Source of the DNA: Rhodospirillaceae bacterium | GTDB taxonomy: Bacteria > Pseudomonadota > Alphaproteobacteria > Rhodospirillales > Rhodospirillaceae | Assembly: GCA_002737725.1 (NCBI GenBank) | Contig: NSIP01000001.1 | Coordinates: forward strand, 124,001 to 188,000 | Direction of reading: 5' to 3' | DNA length: 64,000 nt | Shown here: one piece after another, positions 44,066-54,149 of the stretch | Layout: every line of letters starts with the position of its first letter | Position numbering within the stretch: position 1 is the stretch's first letter | Made by a program: the position numbers and the translations under genes | Notes under the pieces: model-generated | Told to the model about the DNA's origin: nothing | Database searches by the model: none | Seen by the model: the letters and a program-made list of their open reading frames with translations, nothing else

Positions 44066-45955
44066 TTATGCGGCAGATGCCGCTTCCCTGGTCGAGACGC
44101 CGCGCCGAACATAGCGAAGCAGGGCGGTCAGGGCGGCCGGGGTGACGCCTGGGATCCGTGCAGCGGCCCCAAGCGTGGCTGGCCGCGAATGAGTGAGCTT
44201 CGTGCGAACTTCCGTGGATAGCCCGCCAACCTCGGCATAGTTGAGGTTGGCGGGCAGAGACATGGACTCATCTTTGCGGAACGCCCGAATATCTGCGTCT
44301 TGTCGTTCAATGTAACCTTTATACCGAGCCTCAATTTCAATCTGCTCCACAACATCAGCCCTGACGCCCGCCAGGTCTGGCATAACCCTGCAGATGCTCT
44401 CCCAGTTCTCACCCGGCAGAGATAACAGGTCAAAAACGGTGCGGCGAATGCCATCCATGTTCACGATAAAGCCATTGGCCTTGAGCTGTTGCGGGGTAAA
44501 ATTGGTGGCTGCCATGCCCGCGCGTGCCCTCGACATTTCAGCGCGCTTCTCATTAAAGTGCGCCTGGCGCTCGGAGCCTACACAGCCCGCAGCAAGGCCG
44601 CGCTCGGTTAAACGAAGGTCGGCATTGTCAGCCCGCAGCAAAAGCCGGAACTCGGCCCGAGACGTAAACATACGGTAGGGCTCGACAGTCCCCAGCGTTG
44701 TCAGGTCGTCGATCATCACGCCAACATAGCCCTCGGCGCGATCAATGATCACGGGCCCTGCGTGGCTCACTTTGCGGGCCGCGTTAATCCCGGCCATGAG
44801 ACCTTGCGCCGCCGCCTCTTCATATCCGGTGGTTCCGTTGATCTGCCCGGCCAAAAATAACCCGCCGACCCTTAATGTCTCAAGGGCCGGGGAGAGCTCG
44901 CGCGGGTCGACAAAGTCATATTCAATGGCATAACCAGCCTGGAGGATCTTTGCGTTCTCGAGGCCAGGAATAGATTGCACCAACCGAACCTGGACGTCCT
45001 CGGGAAGCGATGTTGAAATGCCGTTGGGATAGACCGTATGGTCGTCCAGACCCTCGGGTTCTAGGAATATTTGATGGCGGTCCCGGTCAGAAAATCGAAC
45101 AACCTTGTCTTCAATTGAGGGACAGTAGCGCGGCCCGACGCTTTGGATTTGGCCGTTATACATCGGCGCACGATGCTTATTGGCCAGAATCAGTTTGTGG
45201 CTTTCGGGCGTGGTGTACGTAATGCCGCACTGAATTTGCGGGACCTCAATCTTCTGGGTCAGGAATGAAAACGGCACCGGCGGATCATCGCCGGGCTGAT
45301 GCTCCAGCAGGCCCCAATTGATGGTTCGGCCATCCAATCGCGGTGGCGTCCCGGTTTTCAGGCGTCCAAGGTTAAATCCATATGATTCCAATGTCTTAGA
45401 AAGTCCCATGGCCGGGGCTTCACCAATCCGCCCCGCCGGAATGCGCTCTTCGCCGCGATGAATCAGCCCGCGCAAGAAAGTGCCCGTGGTTAAAACGACC
45501 GCGCCACAGGCGATGCGCTCGCCTTCAGACGTTATAACACCCTGAATTTGTTTAGTTTTATGATCAATGACCAGATCTTCGGCAGAAGCAGACTTAATCT
45601 CTAAATTTGCCTGCTCCGCCAAAATCGCCTGAATGGCTTTCTTATAGAGCTTGCGGTCGGCCTGGGCCCGGGGTCCGCGCACGGCAGGGCCTTTGGATTG
45701 ATTGAGCATCCGGAACTGAATACCAGCCCGGTCGATGGCGCGAGCCATGATGCCGTCCATAGCATCGATCTCGCGAACTAGGTGGCCTTTGGCCAATCCG
45801 CCAATGGCGGGGTTGCACGACATCTGCCCCAAGGTGTCGGCGCGGTGTGTCAGCAAAAGCGTTTTTGCGCCGACGCGCGCGGCTGCCGCCGCCGCCTCGC
45901 AGCCGGCATGGCCGCCACCGACCACAATCACATCGTATGAGGAACCCGTCGTCAT
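44066..45955 (-). CDS. mnmG: tRNA U34 carboxymethylaminomethyl synthase, FAD subunit
   Basis: MnmG (GidA) with MnmE modifies U34 of tRNAs reading split boxes. The 629-residue protein has the FAD motif [11 protein letters not shown] (residues 12-22), [19 protein letters not shown], the GTFLRG and PAGRIGE stretches, the [20 protein letters not shown] signature and a helical C-terminal domain. Length matches bacterial MnmG. mnmE lies 66 nt upstream in the same direction. Confidence 0.98.
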   Translation of the reverse strand: MTTGSSYDVIVVGGGHAGCEAAAAAARVGAKTLLLTHRADTLGQMSCNPAIGGLAKGHLVREIDAMDGIMARAIDRAGIQFRMLNQSKGPAVRGPRAQADRKLYKKAIQAILAEQANLEIKSASAEDLVIDHKTKQIQGVITSEGERIACGAVVLTTGTFLRGLIHRGEERIPAGRIGEAPAMGLSKTLESYGFNLGRLKTGTPPRLDGRTINWGLLEHQPGDDPPVPFSFLTQKIEVPQIQCGITYTTPESHKLILANKHRAPMYNGQIQSVGPRYCPSIEDKVVRFSDRDRHQIFLEPEGLDDHTVYPNGISTSLPEDVQVRLVQSIPGLENAKILQAGYAIEYDFVDPRELSPALETLRVGGLFLAGQINGTTGYEEAAAQGLMAGINAARKVSHAGPVIIDRAEGYVGVMIDDLTTLGTVEPYRMFTSRAEFRLLLRADNADLRLTERGLAAGCVGSERQAHFNEKRAEMSRARAGMAATNFTPQQLKANGFIVNMDGIRRTVFDLLSLPGENWESICRVMPDLAGVRADVVEQIEIEARYKGYIERQDADIRAFRKDESMSLPANLNYAEVGGLSTEVRTKLTHSRPATLGAAARIPGVTPAALTALLRYVRRGVSTREAASAA

Positions 45956-46021
45956 GATAGGGCGAACATATCATGCCGCGCGTCATTTTACAGCCCAGAC
46001 GACTCGGACCTAGGCGGTCAA

Positions 46022-47365
46022 CTACTTGCCGATACAGAACTCACGAAAAACGATGTCGAGGATTTCCTCCACATCGACTCGGCCCGTGATGCGCCCCAAC
46101 GCACGCGCTGCCAATCTCAAGTCCTCTGAGGCTAATTCTGGCAAGGCCGCCGATTGGCTGCGCTTCAATGCAGATAAACATTCTTCCAAAGCAACGCGAT
46201 GCCTCACGCGCGTAATGGCCACCGATGAGCTGCCGTCAAATTTTTTCTTGATCACGTCCTCAAGCCGACGCAGCAATTCATCAAGTCCGAATCCAGTTTT
46301 CACAGAAATAAAATGCGTGGGCCACAGATCGTTCGCGCTATCCAACTCAACCTCGCGCTCTTGGTTCAACAGATCAGCCTTGCTCACGACGCAAATGGTT
46401 TTTTCATCAATCAGCGCCGACGTTTCATGATCGCGCGTGGGATACACCGAGCCGTCAAACAACGCGAGGCGCACATCTGCGCCTTGCGCGCGTTGGCGCG
46501 CGCGCCGCACCCCTTCTTTTTCAACATCATCTGTCGTTGCGCGCAATCCCGCCGTGTCGGCGAGCGTCACGGCATACCCGCCGATGTCGAGATGAACCTC
46601 AATCACATCGCGCGTCGTGCCTGGGGTGGCCGAAACAATGGCCGCATCGCGTTTGGCAAGTGTGTTGAGCAGGCTTGATTTTCCTGCGTTGGGCTCACCA
46701 ATGATCGCAATGGATAATCCTTCGCGAATCCGCTCGCCACGATGGGCGTCATCAAGAAACGTCGCGATGGATGATTCAAGATCACGCACCTCGCCCCACA
46801 CCCTGTCGGCCACTTCAGGCGGCAGGTCTTCGTCGGGGAAATCAATCACGGCCTCAAGGTGCGCAAGTGATTGTACCAAACGATGGCGCCAATCGTCGGT
46901 CAGCTGTTTCAGCGCGCCGTTCATTTGCGCCAGCGCTTGTCGTTGCTGCGCGCGGCTTTCGGCATCGACCAAATCGGCCAGCGCTTCCGCTTGCGTGAGA
47001 TCAAGCTTGTCGTTGCCAAAAGCGCGGCGGGTAAATTCACCTGGCTCGGCGGGGCGCACGCCGCCAATCGAAGCCAGCGCTGCCATCACGCTATCAATCA
47101 CGGCCCTGCCGCCATGAATGTGCAGCTCAACAACATCCTCGCCGGTAAAACTTCGGGGTGCGGGAAACCACAACACCAATCCATCATCAATCCGTTCTTT
47201 GGTGGTGGGGTCGATCAACGTCGCGCGCGTGGCTTTGCGCGGCTCAGGACTTTTGCATCCAAGCCGAATGAGAGTTTTTCCTGCTTTGTCGCCCGAGATG
47301 CGTATCACTGCGATCCCGGCGCGGCCCGGCGCAGAGGCCAAAGCAAAAATCGTGTCGGCGCTCAT
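46022..47365 (-). CDS. mnmE: tRNA modification GTPase MnmE
   Basis: MnmE is the GTPase partner of MnmG. The 447-residue protein has the formyl-THF-binding N-terminal domain (MSADTIFALASAPGRAGIAV), a helical domain, an inserted G domain (GEPNAGKSSLLN, G2/G3 with ATPGTTRD and DTAGLR, SKAD) and the C-terminal FCIGK with its conserved Cys. It is followed by mnmG in the same orientation. Confidence 0.98.
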   Translation of the reverse strand: MSADTIFALASAPGRAGIAVIRISGDKAGKTLIRLGCKSPEPRKATRATLIDPTTKERIDDGLVLWFPAPRSFTGEDVVELHIHGGRAVIDSVMAALASIGGVRPAEPGEFTRRAFGNDKLDLTQAEALADLVDAESRAQQRQALAQMNGALKQLTDDWRHRLVQSLAHLEAVIDFPDEDLPPEVADRVWGEVRDLESSIATFLDDAHRGERIREGLSIAIIGEPNAGKSSLLNTLAKRDAAIVSATPGTTRDVIEVHLDIGGYAVTLADTAGLRATTDDVEKEGVRRARQRAQGADVRLALFDGSVYPTRDHETSALIDEKTICVVSKADLLNQEREVELDSANDLWPTHFISVKTGFGLDELLRRLEDVIKKKFDGSSSVAITRVRHRVALEECLSALKRSQSAALPELASEDLRLAARALGRITGRVDVEEILDIVFREFCIGK

Positions 47366-47373
47366 GGGCGCGC

Positions 47374-47622
47374 TTAGGGTGTGTGGCTAGCCGCCGGTTT
47401 TGTGAATTGCGACCAGAGGGCCTTTTGCATATCGGCCATGTTATCAGGCCGGATCTGCAACAGCGCGTTCATCACCGCTTCGGGGTCCATCGATCCTGTG
47501 GCCTTCTCCATATTGGCTGGCATCTGCTTCATGGCCGCCCCTTGCATCGGCGCAACATTTGGCAAGCCCATAAAAGCGCGCGCGCCCTCGGGTCTGCAGT
47601 CGACAGAAGTATACATTTTCAT
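47374..47622 (-). CDS. Small DUF6489-type conserved protein
   Basis: An 82-residue protein starting MKMYTSVDCRPEGARAFMGL and containing APMQGAAMKQMPANMEKA and MQKALWSQF. It resembles short alphaproteobacterial proteins found just upstream of mnmE (DUF6489). Function unknown; possibly a phasin-like helical protein, but this is a guess from its amphipathic, Met-rich helices. It ends 8 nt before mnmE and is probably cotranscribed. Confidence 0.65.
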   Translation of the reverse strand: MKMYTSVDCRPEGARAFMGLPNVAPMQGAAMKQMPANMEKATGSMDPEAVMNALLQIRPDNMADMQKALWSQFTKPAASHTP

Positions 47623-47740
47623 GGCCAAGCCCTCGCTGATGAATCAGTATCGCTGATGGTGTACCATAGGTTACGAATTGCCGCCGTTTCTGTCCACGCC
47701 CCTGGGGCTTTGATCAAGCGCCCTGAACGAGGCTAACCAC

Positions 47741-48199
47741 GTGCCGCAGCTTTCATTTCATTCTCCCGTGGGCGAATTAACTGTGAGTGAAGAAGATGAC
47801 GCGATTGTTTCGCTTGATTGGGGATGGGCCAAGGACAATCAATCCACGCCGCTCTTGCGCAAAGCCAAAAAACAACTCGATAGTTATTTCGACGGAAAAC
47901 TGCTGGATTTCGACCTGCCGCTCAATCCAGCAGGCACCGTCTTCCAGAAAAAGGTCTGGCGCGTGATGTCGAAAATTCCCTATGGCCACACCAAAACCTA
48001 CGGCGATGTCGCGAAGGCCCTGACGTCTGCTGCGCGCGCGGTGGGTGGGGCCTGTAGGGCCAATCATATTCCCATCATTATTCCCTGCCACCGTGTGTTA
48101 CGGTCGAATGGTGCGATGGGGGGCTATTCGGGCGATGGAGGCTTAGATACAAAGACCGCGCTATTGAAGCTCGAGGGCGCAATATTACGCGGGATCTGA
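47741..48199 (+). CDS. ogt: Methylated-DNA-protein cysteine methyltransferase
   Basis: This suicide enzyme removes methyl from O6-methylguanine onto its own Cys. The 152-residue protein has FQKKVWRVMSKIPYGHTKTYGDVA, RAVGGACRANHIPIIIPCHRV (acceptor Cys in PCHRV near residue 113) and the Ala/Asn hinge region. It begins with GTG, with GAGG 8 nt upstream. It is followed by qor after 3 nt. Confidence 0.95.
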   Translation: MPQLSFHSPVGELTVSEEDDAIVSLDWGWAKDNQSTPLLRKAKKQLDSYFDGKLLDFDLPLNPAGTVFQKKVWRVMSKIPYGHTKTYGDVAKALTSAARAVGGACRANHIPIIIPCHRVLRSNGAMGGYSGDGGLDTKTALLKLEGAILRGI

Positions 48200-48202
48200 A
48201 TC

Positions 48203-49177
48203 ATGACCAAAGCCATTGTTTGCCACGAAACAGGCGGAGCCGAGGTTCTCAAGTTCGAGAATGTCACTGTCGGTGAACCTGGCCCTGGTGAAATCAAGAT
48301 TCACCAAACCGTAATCGGTGTAAACTTCATCGACACCTATCATCGCTCGGGTCTGTACAAGCTGACCTCGCCCTTTACTCCGGGTCTTGAGGGTGTTGGC
48401 CTCATCGAGTCTGTCGGCGCCGGTGTGAGGGATCTCAAGGTCGGAGAGCGTGTGTGTTATGGCAATGGCCCCATCGGCGGCTATGCCGAGGTCCGGCTGA
48501 TTCCAGCCACCAGTGTTGTCAAAGTTCCCGCCGGATTGAAAGACGAACAAATTGGCGGCTCCTTGCTGCGCGGTCTGACGGCTTGGTACTTGTTGCGCAG
48601 CCTCCGTGTCCTGAAAGCTGGCGAGACCGTTTTGTTTCATGCGGCCGCTGGCGGTGTCGGGCTGATCTTTTGCCAGTGGGCGAAAGCTTTGGGCGCGACC
48701 GTCATTGGCACGGCCGGCAGCAAAGAAAAGGCTGCGCTTGCGAGGGCGAACGGGTGCGCGCACACAATTTTATACAAAGACGAAGATTTTGTCGCTCAGG
48801 TCAAAGCACTCACCGGCGGTAATGGTGTGTCGGTAGTTTACGATGGTGTTGGCAAAGACACGTTTTTCAAATCTCTGGATTGTTTGGCTTTGCGCGGGTT
48901 GATGGTGTCGTTTGGAAACGCATCAGGCCCACCACCTGCCATCGAGGTGGGCTCTCTCGGCCCCAAGGGCTCGCTATTTATTACGCGCCCAACGCTCGGG
49001 CACTATGTTGGTGTGCGCGCCGACTATGAACGCGCGTGCAAAGAATTGTTCGATGTGGTGCTCAGCGGCGCTGTGAAGCTCGAGGTTGGCCAATCATTTG
49101 GCTTGGAACAAGCTGCTCACGCGCATAATGATTTGGAATCGCGCCGGACCACGGGCTCGACAACTCTGACCGTCTAG
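48203..49177 (+). CDS. qor: NADPH:quinone oxidoreductase, zeta-crystallin type
   Basis: A 324-residue zinc-free MDR-family reductase. N-terminal substrate domain (VIGVNFIDTYHRSGLYK, PGLEGVGLIESVG) and Rossmann domain with VLFHAAAGGVGLIFCQWAKALGA. Members reduce quinones with NADPH in one-electron steps. It probably forms an operon with ogt. Its TAG stop is provided by the start of a dispersed two-hairpin repeat. Confidence 0.93.
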   Translation: MTKAIVCHETGGAEVLKFENVTVGEPGPGEIKIHQTVIGVNFIDTYHRSGLYKLTSPFTPGLEGVGLIESVGAGVRDLKVGERVCYGNGPIGGYAEVRLIPATSVVKVPAGLKDEQIGGSLLRGLTAWYLLRSLRVLKAGETVLFHAAAGGVGLIFCQWAKALGATVIGTAGSKEKAALARANGCAHTILYKDEDFVAQVKALTGGNGVSVVYDGVGKDTFFKSLDCLALRGLMVSFGNASGPPPAIEVGSLGPKGSLFITRPTLGHYVGVRADYERACKELFDVVLSGAVKLEVGQSFGLEQAAHAHNDLESRRTTGSTTLTV

Positions 49178-49272
49178 AGCAAGCAGCATTAAGTTGGAAT
49201 CGGCGGCTTGCTCTGAGTTCTTGATTGGTTGCGTCGTGCGGAAAACCGGGATCCACTTTTCCGCACGACGCG
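49176..49272. repeat. Two-hairpin dispersed repeat, copy 2 (RIME-like)
   Basis: Nearly identical to the element at 22863-22968: AGAGCAAGC...GCTTGCTCT hairpin, GAGTTCTTGATTGGT linker, then GCGTCGTGCGGAAAACC pairing through ACTTTTCCGCACGACGC. The second hairpin is better preserved here (17 bp) than in copy 1. It starts within the qor stop codon, the same register as copy 1 in ribA. Confidence 0.88.
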
Positions 49273-49273
49273 C

Positions 49274-49304
49274 TTAAAAATAGGCCGCCTTTAAAGGCGG
49301 CCTA
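49274..49304 (-). terminator. Intrinsic terminator of rho
   Basis: TAGGCCGCC-TTTAAA-GGCGGCCTA (49281-49304) is a perfect GC-rich hairpin; leftward reading is followed by TTTTT. It lies 60 nt after the rho stop and next to the dispersed repeat, and may also act on qor from the other side. Confidence 0.88.
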
Positions 49305-49363
49305 CTTCTTTATCTGGGCACATTTGCCACGCCATGTGGTTTCAGCTTCTCGGGCAAATGCTC

Positions 49364-50626
49364 CTATTTATTCATCCGATCAAAAAACTCATTGTTGTTC
49401 TTGGTCTCACGCAGCTTGTCGAGCAAGAACTCCATGCTGTCTTGAACACCCATGGGATCGAGGATGCGGCGGAGCACCCACATTTTCGAGAGTTGGTCTT
49501 GGCGAACCAGAAGTTCTTCTTTGCGCGTGCCTGATTTGGTGATGTCGATGGACGGGAAGACGCGCTTGTCGGCCAACTTGCGATCGAGAATAATTTCCGA
49601 GTTGCCGGTGCCTTTAAACTCTTCGAAAATCACCTCGTCCATGCGGCTCCCGGTATCTATCAAGGCGGTTGCAATAATCGTCAGGGAGCCACCTTCCTCG
49701 ATGTTACGGGCCGCACCAAAGAAACGTTTTGGGCGCTGCAGTGCATTGGCGTCCACGCCGCCGGTCAAGACCTTGCCCGAACTTGGTACAACCGTGTTGT
49801 AGGCGCGTGCGAGACGCGTGATGGAGTCGAGCAAAATAACAACGTCTCGTTTATGTTCCACCAAGCGCTTAGCTTTCTCGATCACCATTTCGGCCACTTG
49901 AACGTGGCGTTGGGCTGGCTCATCGAATGTGGAGCTGACAACTTCGCCCTTCACGGTGCGCGCCATGTCTGTCACTTCCTCGGGGCGCTCATCGATCAGA
50001 AGAACTATCAGGTAGACCTCGGGGTGGTTGGCCGCCACGGCGTTAGCTATGTTTTGCAGCATAATGGTTTTGCCAGTGCGCGGTTGCGCCGTGATCAGCG
50101 CTCGCTGGCCTTTGCCAAGTGGCGAGACCAACTCAATGACGCGACTCGTTAAGTCTTTATTTTTTGTGTCCTTCTGTTCAATCTCCATCATCAGCTTTTT
50201 GTCAGGATAGAGCGGCGTCAGGTTATCGAAATTGATGCGATGGCGAATCTTGTCGGGGTCTTCAAAATTAATCCGGTCGACCTTCAACAGGGCGAAGTAG
50301 CGCTCGCCGTCTTTGGGGCCACGGATGGTGCCTTCAACCGTATCGCCTGTGCGTAGTCCGAAGCGGCGAACCTGGCTGGGCGAGACATAAATATCATCGG
50401 GGCCTGGGAGATAGTTAGCTTGGGCCGAGCGCAAGAAGCCAAAACCATCCTGGAGAATTTCTAGAACGCCATCGCCTTCAATCGAAGTGTCTTTTTCGGC
50501 CAGCACCTTAAGAATGGCGAACAACATGTCCTGCCGGCGAAGGTTTGAGGCATTTTCAATGGCCAGTTCTTCCGCAAATATCAGAAGTTCTGCTAGTGGT
50601 TTGCGCTTGAGTTCGGAAAGATGCAT
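49364..50626 (-). CDS. rho: Transcription termination factor Rho
   Basis: The hexameric helicase ends untranslated transcripts. The 420-residue protein has the N-terminal helix bundle ([15 protein letters not shown]), OB-fold RNP motif GFGFLRS (residues 62-68), Walker [16 protein letters not shown] (177-190), [11 protein letters not shown] and the secondary-site [10 protein letters not shown]. Length is typical. hemE, hemH or hemJ, which usually lie between rho and the origin in this class, are not present. Confidence 0.98.
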   Translation of the reverse strand: MHLSELKRKPLAELLIFAEELAIENASNLRRQDMLFAILKVLAEKDTSIEGDGVLEILQDGFGFLRSAQANYLPGPDDIYVSPSQVRRFGLRTGDTVEGTIRGPKDGERYFALLKVDRINFEDPDKIRHRINFDNLTPLYPDKKLMMEIEQKDTKNKDLTSRVIELVSPLGKGQRALITAQPRTGKTIMLQNIANAVAANHPEVYLIVLLIDERPEEVTDMARTVKGEVVSSTFDEPAQRHVQVAEMVIEKAKRLVEHKRDVVILLDSITRLARAYNTVVPSSGKVLTGGVDANALQRPKRFFGAARNIEEGGSLTIIATALIDTGSRMDEVIFEEFKGTGNSEIILDRKLADKRVFPSIDITKSGTRKEELLVRQDQLSKMWVLRRILDPMGVQDSMEFLLDKLRETKNNNEFFDRMNK

Positions 50627-51203
50627 GGGTTCTGCAACCTTAAATGAAGGAGTAAAGAACGAAAATCACAGAGGTTTGTGCGCGAGGGAGAGGACGAGAT
50701 TTAAAGTTTAGCGCACGGGTATGAGAGAGATAATGTCGATCTGAACGACCGAAAATGATGAGATTCTTTTACGTCAGTCTTGACCGAAAGTCAAACCCCG
50801 AAACTGGTCCTGTATAACCTTCCTATCTCTATAAGAAAGTTTTCTTAAGGTGGTAGTAGGTAGTAGGACCCTTGAAACCTGGGGATCCTGGATCTCATTA
50901 AACAAACCACAAACCCCTGTTATTCCTTTCAGACAAATGATTAATTGTATGAGTTGTGGGGATTGAATCATCAAACGCTCTAAAAGTAAGCAACCAATTG
51001 CTCAGTCGCGAACTTAAACTATGGGATGGCTATGTACCACGAACAAATACACACAGCCTCTTTTGTTGTCGTGTTCAGATATCCTCAAGTTGATAATCTC
51101 ATATTTGCTCACACGGTAATGGAGATGGATTGTAGAGATATCGAAAAAGCACCCCGTTATCCCCAAGACTTTAATTTTATCCCGAACACTAGAACCATTT
51201 TTA
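50627..51203. other. Candidate chromosomal replication origin (oriC)
   Basis: This 577 bp gap between rho and ppsR is clearly lower in GC than its neighbours and holds no plausible gene. ppsR is the RP001/DUF299 gene that flanks oriC in Rickettsia and Caulobacter, and parABS is 7 kb away. Visible motifs: DnaA-box-like TTATCCCCA (51157-51165) and TTATCCCGA (51177-51185), a 7-bp palindrome TAAGAAA/TTTCTTA (50832-50847), a GGTAGTAGGTAGTAGG direct repeat (50852-50867) and GANTC sites (near 50761 and 50964). No perfect DnaA box was found. It also must contain the rho and ppsR promoters. Confidence 0.55.
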
Positions 51204-52031
51204 ATGACCGAGCCCCAGCCCTTTAATTTGCATTTGGTTTCCGACTCGTCGGGCGAGACAGTGACCAATATTGCACGCGCATGCTTGGTGCAATATTCGG
51301 GCACGCCGGTCACGGAACATTCGTGGTGGTTGGTCCGCACAACGGGGCAAATGACGCGCGTGATCGAGGGTATACGCGCATCACCCGGCTTGGTGATTTA
51401 CACGCTACTGAGCTCTGATGTGCGCGGCCTGATGGAACGCGCCTGCCGCGATTTGAAAATCCCCGCCGTCTCCGCGCTTGACCCCATGATGCAGGCTTTA
51501 GGGCGATATTTCAAACGCGAAGCGTCGAGCGAAATTGGCCGGCAACACGTTCTTGATGACGGCTACTTTCAACGCATCGATGCCATGCATTACACTATGC
51601 AACACGACGACGGGCAGTCGATAGAAACCATGCTGGATGCCGATATTATTTTACTGGGCGTCTCGCGCACATCAAAAACACCGACCTGCATGTATCTTGC
51701 CAATCGTGGATTTAAAGTCGCCAACATTCCTTTGGTGCCGGGTATTGTTTTATCGCCAGATATTATTACCGCTCCGCGCCCGTTATTTGTGGGCCTGACG
51801 CGCGAGCCCAAAAGCCTCAGCGATATTCGCCAAAGCCGCTTGCGGATTATGAACGAAACAAAAAAAGAGAGTTACGCAGACGTTGATAATGTGCGCGAGG
51901 AAGTGGCCGAATCGCGCAGGCTGTTTACCAAGCACGGTTGGCCGGTGATTGACGTCACGCGCCGCTCCATCGAAGAAACCGCCGCCAGCATTATCCAGCT
52001 GTACAATCAGCGTTACGCGGTAAGCTCATAA
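51204..52031 (+). CDS. ppsR: Pyruvate,phosphate/water dikinase regulatory protein (DUF299)
   Basis: A bifunctional serine/threonine kinase and pyrophosphorylase that switches PEP synthase or pyruvate phosphate dikinase off and on. The 275-residue protein opens LHLVSDSSGETVTNIARACL and carries the P-loop GVSRTSKTPTCMYLANRG near residue 151, plus VDVTRRSIEETAA at the end. Its position beside the putative origin is the conserved alphaproteobacterial one. Confidence 0.93.
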   Translation: MTEPQPFNLHLVSDSSGETVTNIARACLVQYSGTPVTEHSWWLVRTTGQMTRVIEGIRASPGLVIYTLLSSDVRGLMERACRDLKIPAVSALDPMMQALGRYFKREASSEIGRQHVLDDGYFQRIDAMHYTMQHDDGQSIETMLDADIILLGVSRTSKTPTCMYLANRGFKVANIPLVPGIVLSPDIITAPRPLFVGLTREPKSLSDIRQSRLRIMNETKKESYADVDNVREEVAESRRLFTKHGWPVIDVTRRSIEETAASIIQLYNQRYAVSS

Positions 52032-52033
52032 GA

Positions 52034-52636
52034 ATGGCCGTCGCAAGCCTCATTCTAGCCTCCAGCAGCAAAAGCCGGGCGAGCATTCTGACCCATACGG
52101 GGGTCAGTTTTTCTCAAGTGCCCTCCAGTGTTGATGAAGAACCCGTGAAAGCCTCCATGGCAAACAGTGGCGCCACCGCCGCACAATGCGCGCTGCGGCT
52201 TGCCGAGATGAAGGCCGCAAGCGTCTCAACCCTTCACCCCGAAGCCTTTGTTCTGGGGTGTGATCAAATGCTTGATTGTGGGGGTCGGTGGTTTGATAAG
52301 CCCAAAGACCCGGTGCAAGCCCGCACACACCTGGAAGACTTGCGCGGGCGAAAGCACTCATTGTTCAATGGCATGGTTGTGGTGCGCGGCAGCCAGACGA
52401 TTTGGCAGTATACGAACCACGCCGTGCTTGAGATGCGCGCGTTTTCAGATGCGTTTCTCGATCAATATCTCGCCACCGTCGGCGAGCAGGTTCTTTTTAC
52501 GGTCGGGGGCTATCATTTTGAAGGCCCGGGCGCACAGCTCTTTACAAGCATTGAGGGTGATTTCTTTTCGATCCTTGGCTTGCCCCGGCTTCCGTTGTTG
52601 GGCTTTCTGCGCGAACATGGGCTGATCAGCACATAA
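52034..52636 (+). CDS. maf: Maf-family nucleotide pyrophosphatase
   Basis: Maf hydrolyses non-canonical nucleoside triphosphates and may arrest septation. The 200-residue protein has LILASSSKSRASIL (substrate loop), DEEPVK, LGCDQMLDCGG with the catalytic Asp, DKPKDPVQARTHLEDLRGR and FEGPGAQLFTSIEGD. It starts 2 nt after ppsR. Confidence 0.93.
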   Translation: MAVASLILASSSKSRASILTHTGVSFSQVPSSVDEEPVKASMANSGATAAQCALRLAEMKAASVSTLHPEAFVLGCDQMLDCGGRWFDKPKDPVQARTHLEDLRGRKHSLFNGMVVVRGSQTIWQYTNHAVLEMRAFSDAFLDQYLATVGEQVLFTVGGYHFEGPGAQLFTSIEGDFFSILGLPRLPLLGFLREHGLIST

Positions 52637-52643
52637 AACAAAG

Positions 52644-53501
52644 ATGAACACATCTCATCACACGATTAGTGGACAGGCCAAGAAAGCAGGCGTCATCGGA
52701 TGGCCCGTTGGCCACTCAAAATCGCCCGCGCTGCATGGCTTCTGGCTGAACGAATATAAAATTGATGGCGCCTATGTGCCCATGGCCGTGAAACCCGATG
52801 CCCTGGCTGCGGCTTTGTACGCGCTTCCGGTGTTGGGTTTTGTCGGCGTCAACCTAACCGTCCCGCACAAGGAAGCGGCAATGGGTTTGGTCGATGAGAT
52901 CAGCGATGTCGCCAAATCCATCGGGGCCATCAACACCATTTTTGTGCGCGCCGATGGTCGCCTGCAGGGAACCAACACGGATGCTTTCGGGTTTATGGAA
53001 AACCTTCTTCAAAATCACGCGGGCTTTGATGCCACGCGAGGACCTTGCGTGGTGCTGGGCGCGGGCGGCGCCGCGCGCGCGGTTTGTGCAGCGATGATCG
53101 CGGCTGGATGCCCCGAGGTGATTGTCGTCAATCGCACGCTTGCCCGCGGCCAAGCGCTCGCCCATCATTTTGGGCCAACAGTAAAAGCAGTTGAATGGAG
53201 CAAGCTCAATGTGGCGATGTCTGAGGCGGCATTGTTGGTGAACACCACCACGCTTGGTATGATAGGCCGACCGGCGCTGGAGTTAGATTTGTCGCCGTTA
53301 TCAAAAACCGCACTTGTGACCGACCTTGTCTATTCTCCCCTCGAAACGGGCTTGCTGGCTGCAGCAAAACGGCGAGCAAACCCCACCATCGATGGCTTGG
53401 GGATGCTGCTTTATCAAGCGCAGGCCGGGTTCGAAGGCTGGTTCGGCGTGAAACCCGCCGTCACGGCGGCGGTGCGCGCTCACGTTTTGTCCCCACCTTA
53501 G
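52644..53501 (+). CDS. aroE: Shikimate dehydrogenase
   Basis: AroE reduces 3-dehydroshikimate with NADPH in the shikimate pathway. The 285-residue protein has the substrate site GWPVGHSKSPALHGFWL, VNLTVPHKEAA with the catalytic Lys, the NADP-binding VLGAGGAARAV and VTDLVYSPLETGLL. It follows maf by 7 nt. Confidence 0.96.
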   Translation: MNTSHHTISGQAKKAGVIGWPVGHSKSPALHGFWLNEYKIDGAYVPMAVKPDALAAALYALPVLGFVGVNLTVPHKEAAMGLVDEISDVAKSIGAINTIFVRADGRLQGTNTDAFGFMENLLQNHAGFDATRGPCVVLGAGGAARAVCAAMIAAGCPEVIVVNRTLARGQALAHHFGPTVKAVEWSKLNVAMSEAALLVNTTTLGMIGRPALELDLSPLSKTALVTDLVYSPLETGLLAAAKRRANPTIDGLGMLLYQAQAGFEGWFGVKPAVTAAVRAHVLSPP

Positions 53502-53550
53502 ATTGATGCGGATGTTTCGCTCACGCCGCCGACAACATCCCTCTGCGCCC

Positions 53551-54138
53551 ATGATTGTGGGGCTGACGGGGTCTATCGCCATGGGCAAGTCGACCGCAGC
53601 GAAGATGGCGCGGGGTCTCGGGGTGGCGGTGTTTGATTCCGATGCCACGGTGCGTGCGCTCACGGCCCCACATGGCCAAGCACTTCCCGCCATTGCGACC
53701 GCGTTTCCCAGCGTGGTCGAAAACGGCGCGCTTGATCGCAAGGCGCTCGCGCAAATTGTTTTTAACACACCGCAAAAACTTCATCGGCTTGAAAGCATTT
53801 TGCACCCCATGGTCAAGCAAGCGCGCCAGAAATTTTTGCAAACGGCCACACGGCGTCGACGTAAGCTTGTCGTTTTTGATATTCCGTTGTTGTTCGAAAC
53901 GAAGGCCGAGCGCGAATGCGATCTTGTTCTTGTGGTTTGCGCACCAGTATTCCTGCAGCTGCAGCGCGTTGGAGCGCGGCCCGGAATGACCGCAGCGTTA
54001 TTTAACTCTATTCTTCAGCGTCAAATGCCCGCCCTTCAAAAAGCGCGGCGCGCTGATATTGTTATTTCAAGCGGACTCGGGCGTGCCGTGACATTCCGCC
54101 AGCTTAAAAAAGCCCTCGTCTTGAACCGCAGAACGTGA
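53551..54138 (+). CDS. coaE: Dephospho-CoA kinase
   Basis: CoaE phosphorylates dephospho-CoA, the last step of CoA synthesis. The P-loop GLTGSIAMGKST lies at the N-terminus; FDSDATVRAL, LHPMVKQAR and FDIPLLFE are the other family motifs. The start MIVGLTG (53551) is the usual one; ATG 53506 would add 15 residues (MFRSRRRQHPS). The 195-residue length is normal. The C-terminal region reads with several Arg-rich stretches. Confidence 0.92.
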   Translation: MIVGLTGSIAMGKSTAAKMARGLGVAVFDSDATVRALTAPHGQALPAIATAFPSVVENGALDRKALAQIVFNTPQKLHRLESILHPMVKQARQKFLQTATRRRRKLVVFDIPLLFETKAERECDLVLVVCAPVFLQLQRVGARPGMTAALFNSILQRQMPALQKARRADIVISSGLGRAVTFRQLKKALVLNRRT

Positions 54139-54149
54139 AAAATAAAACT

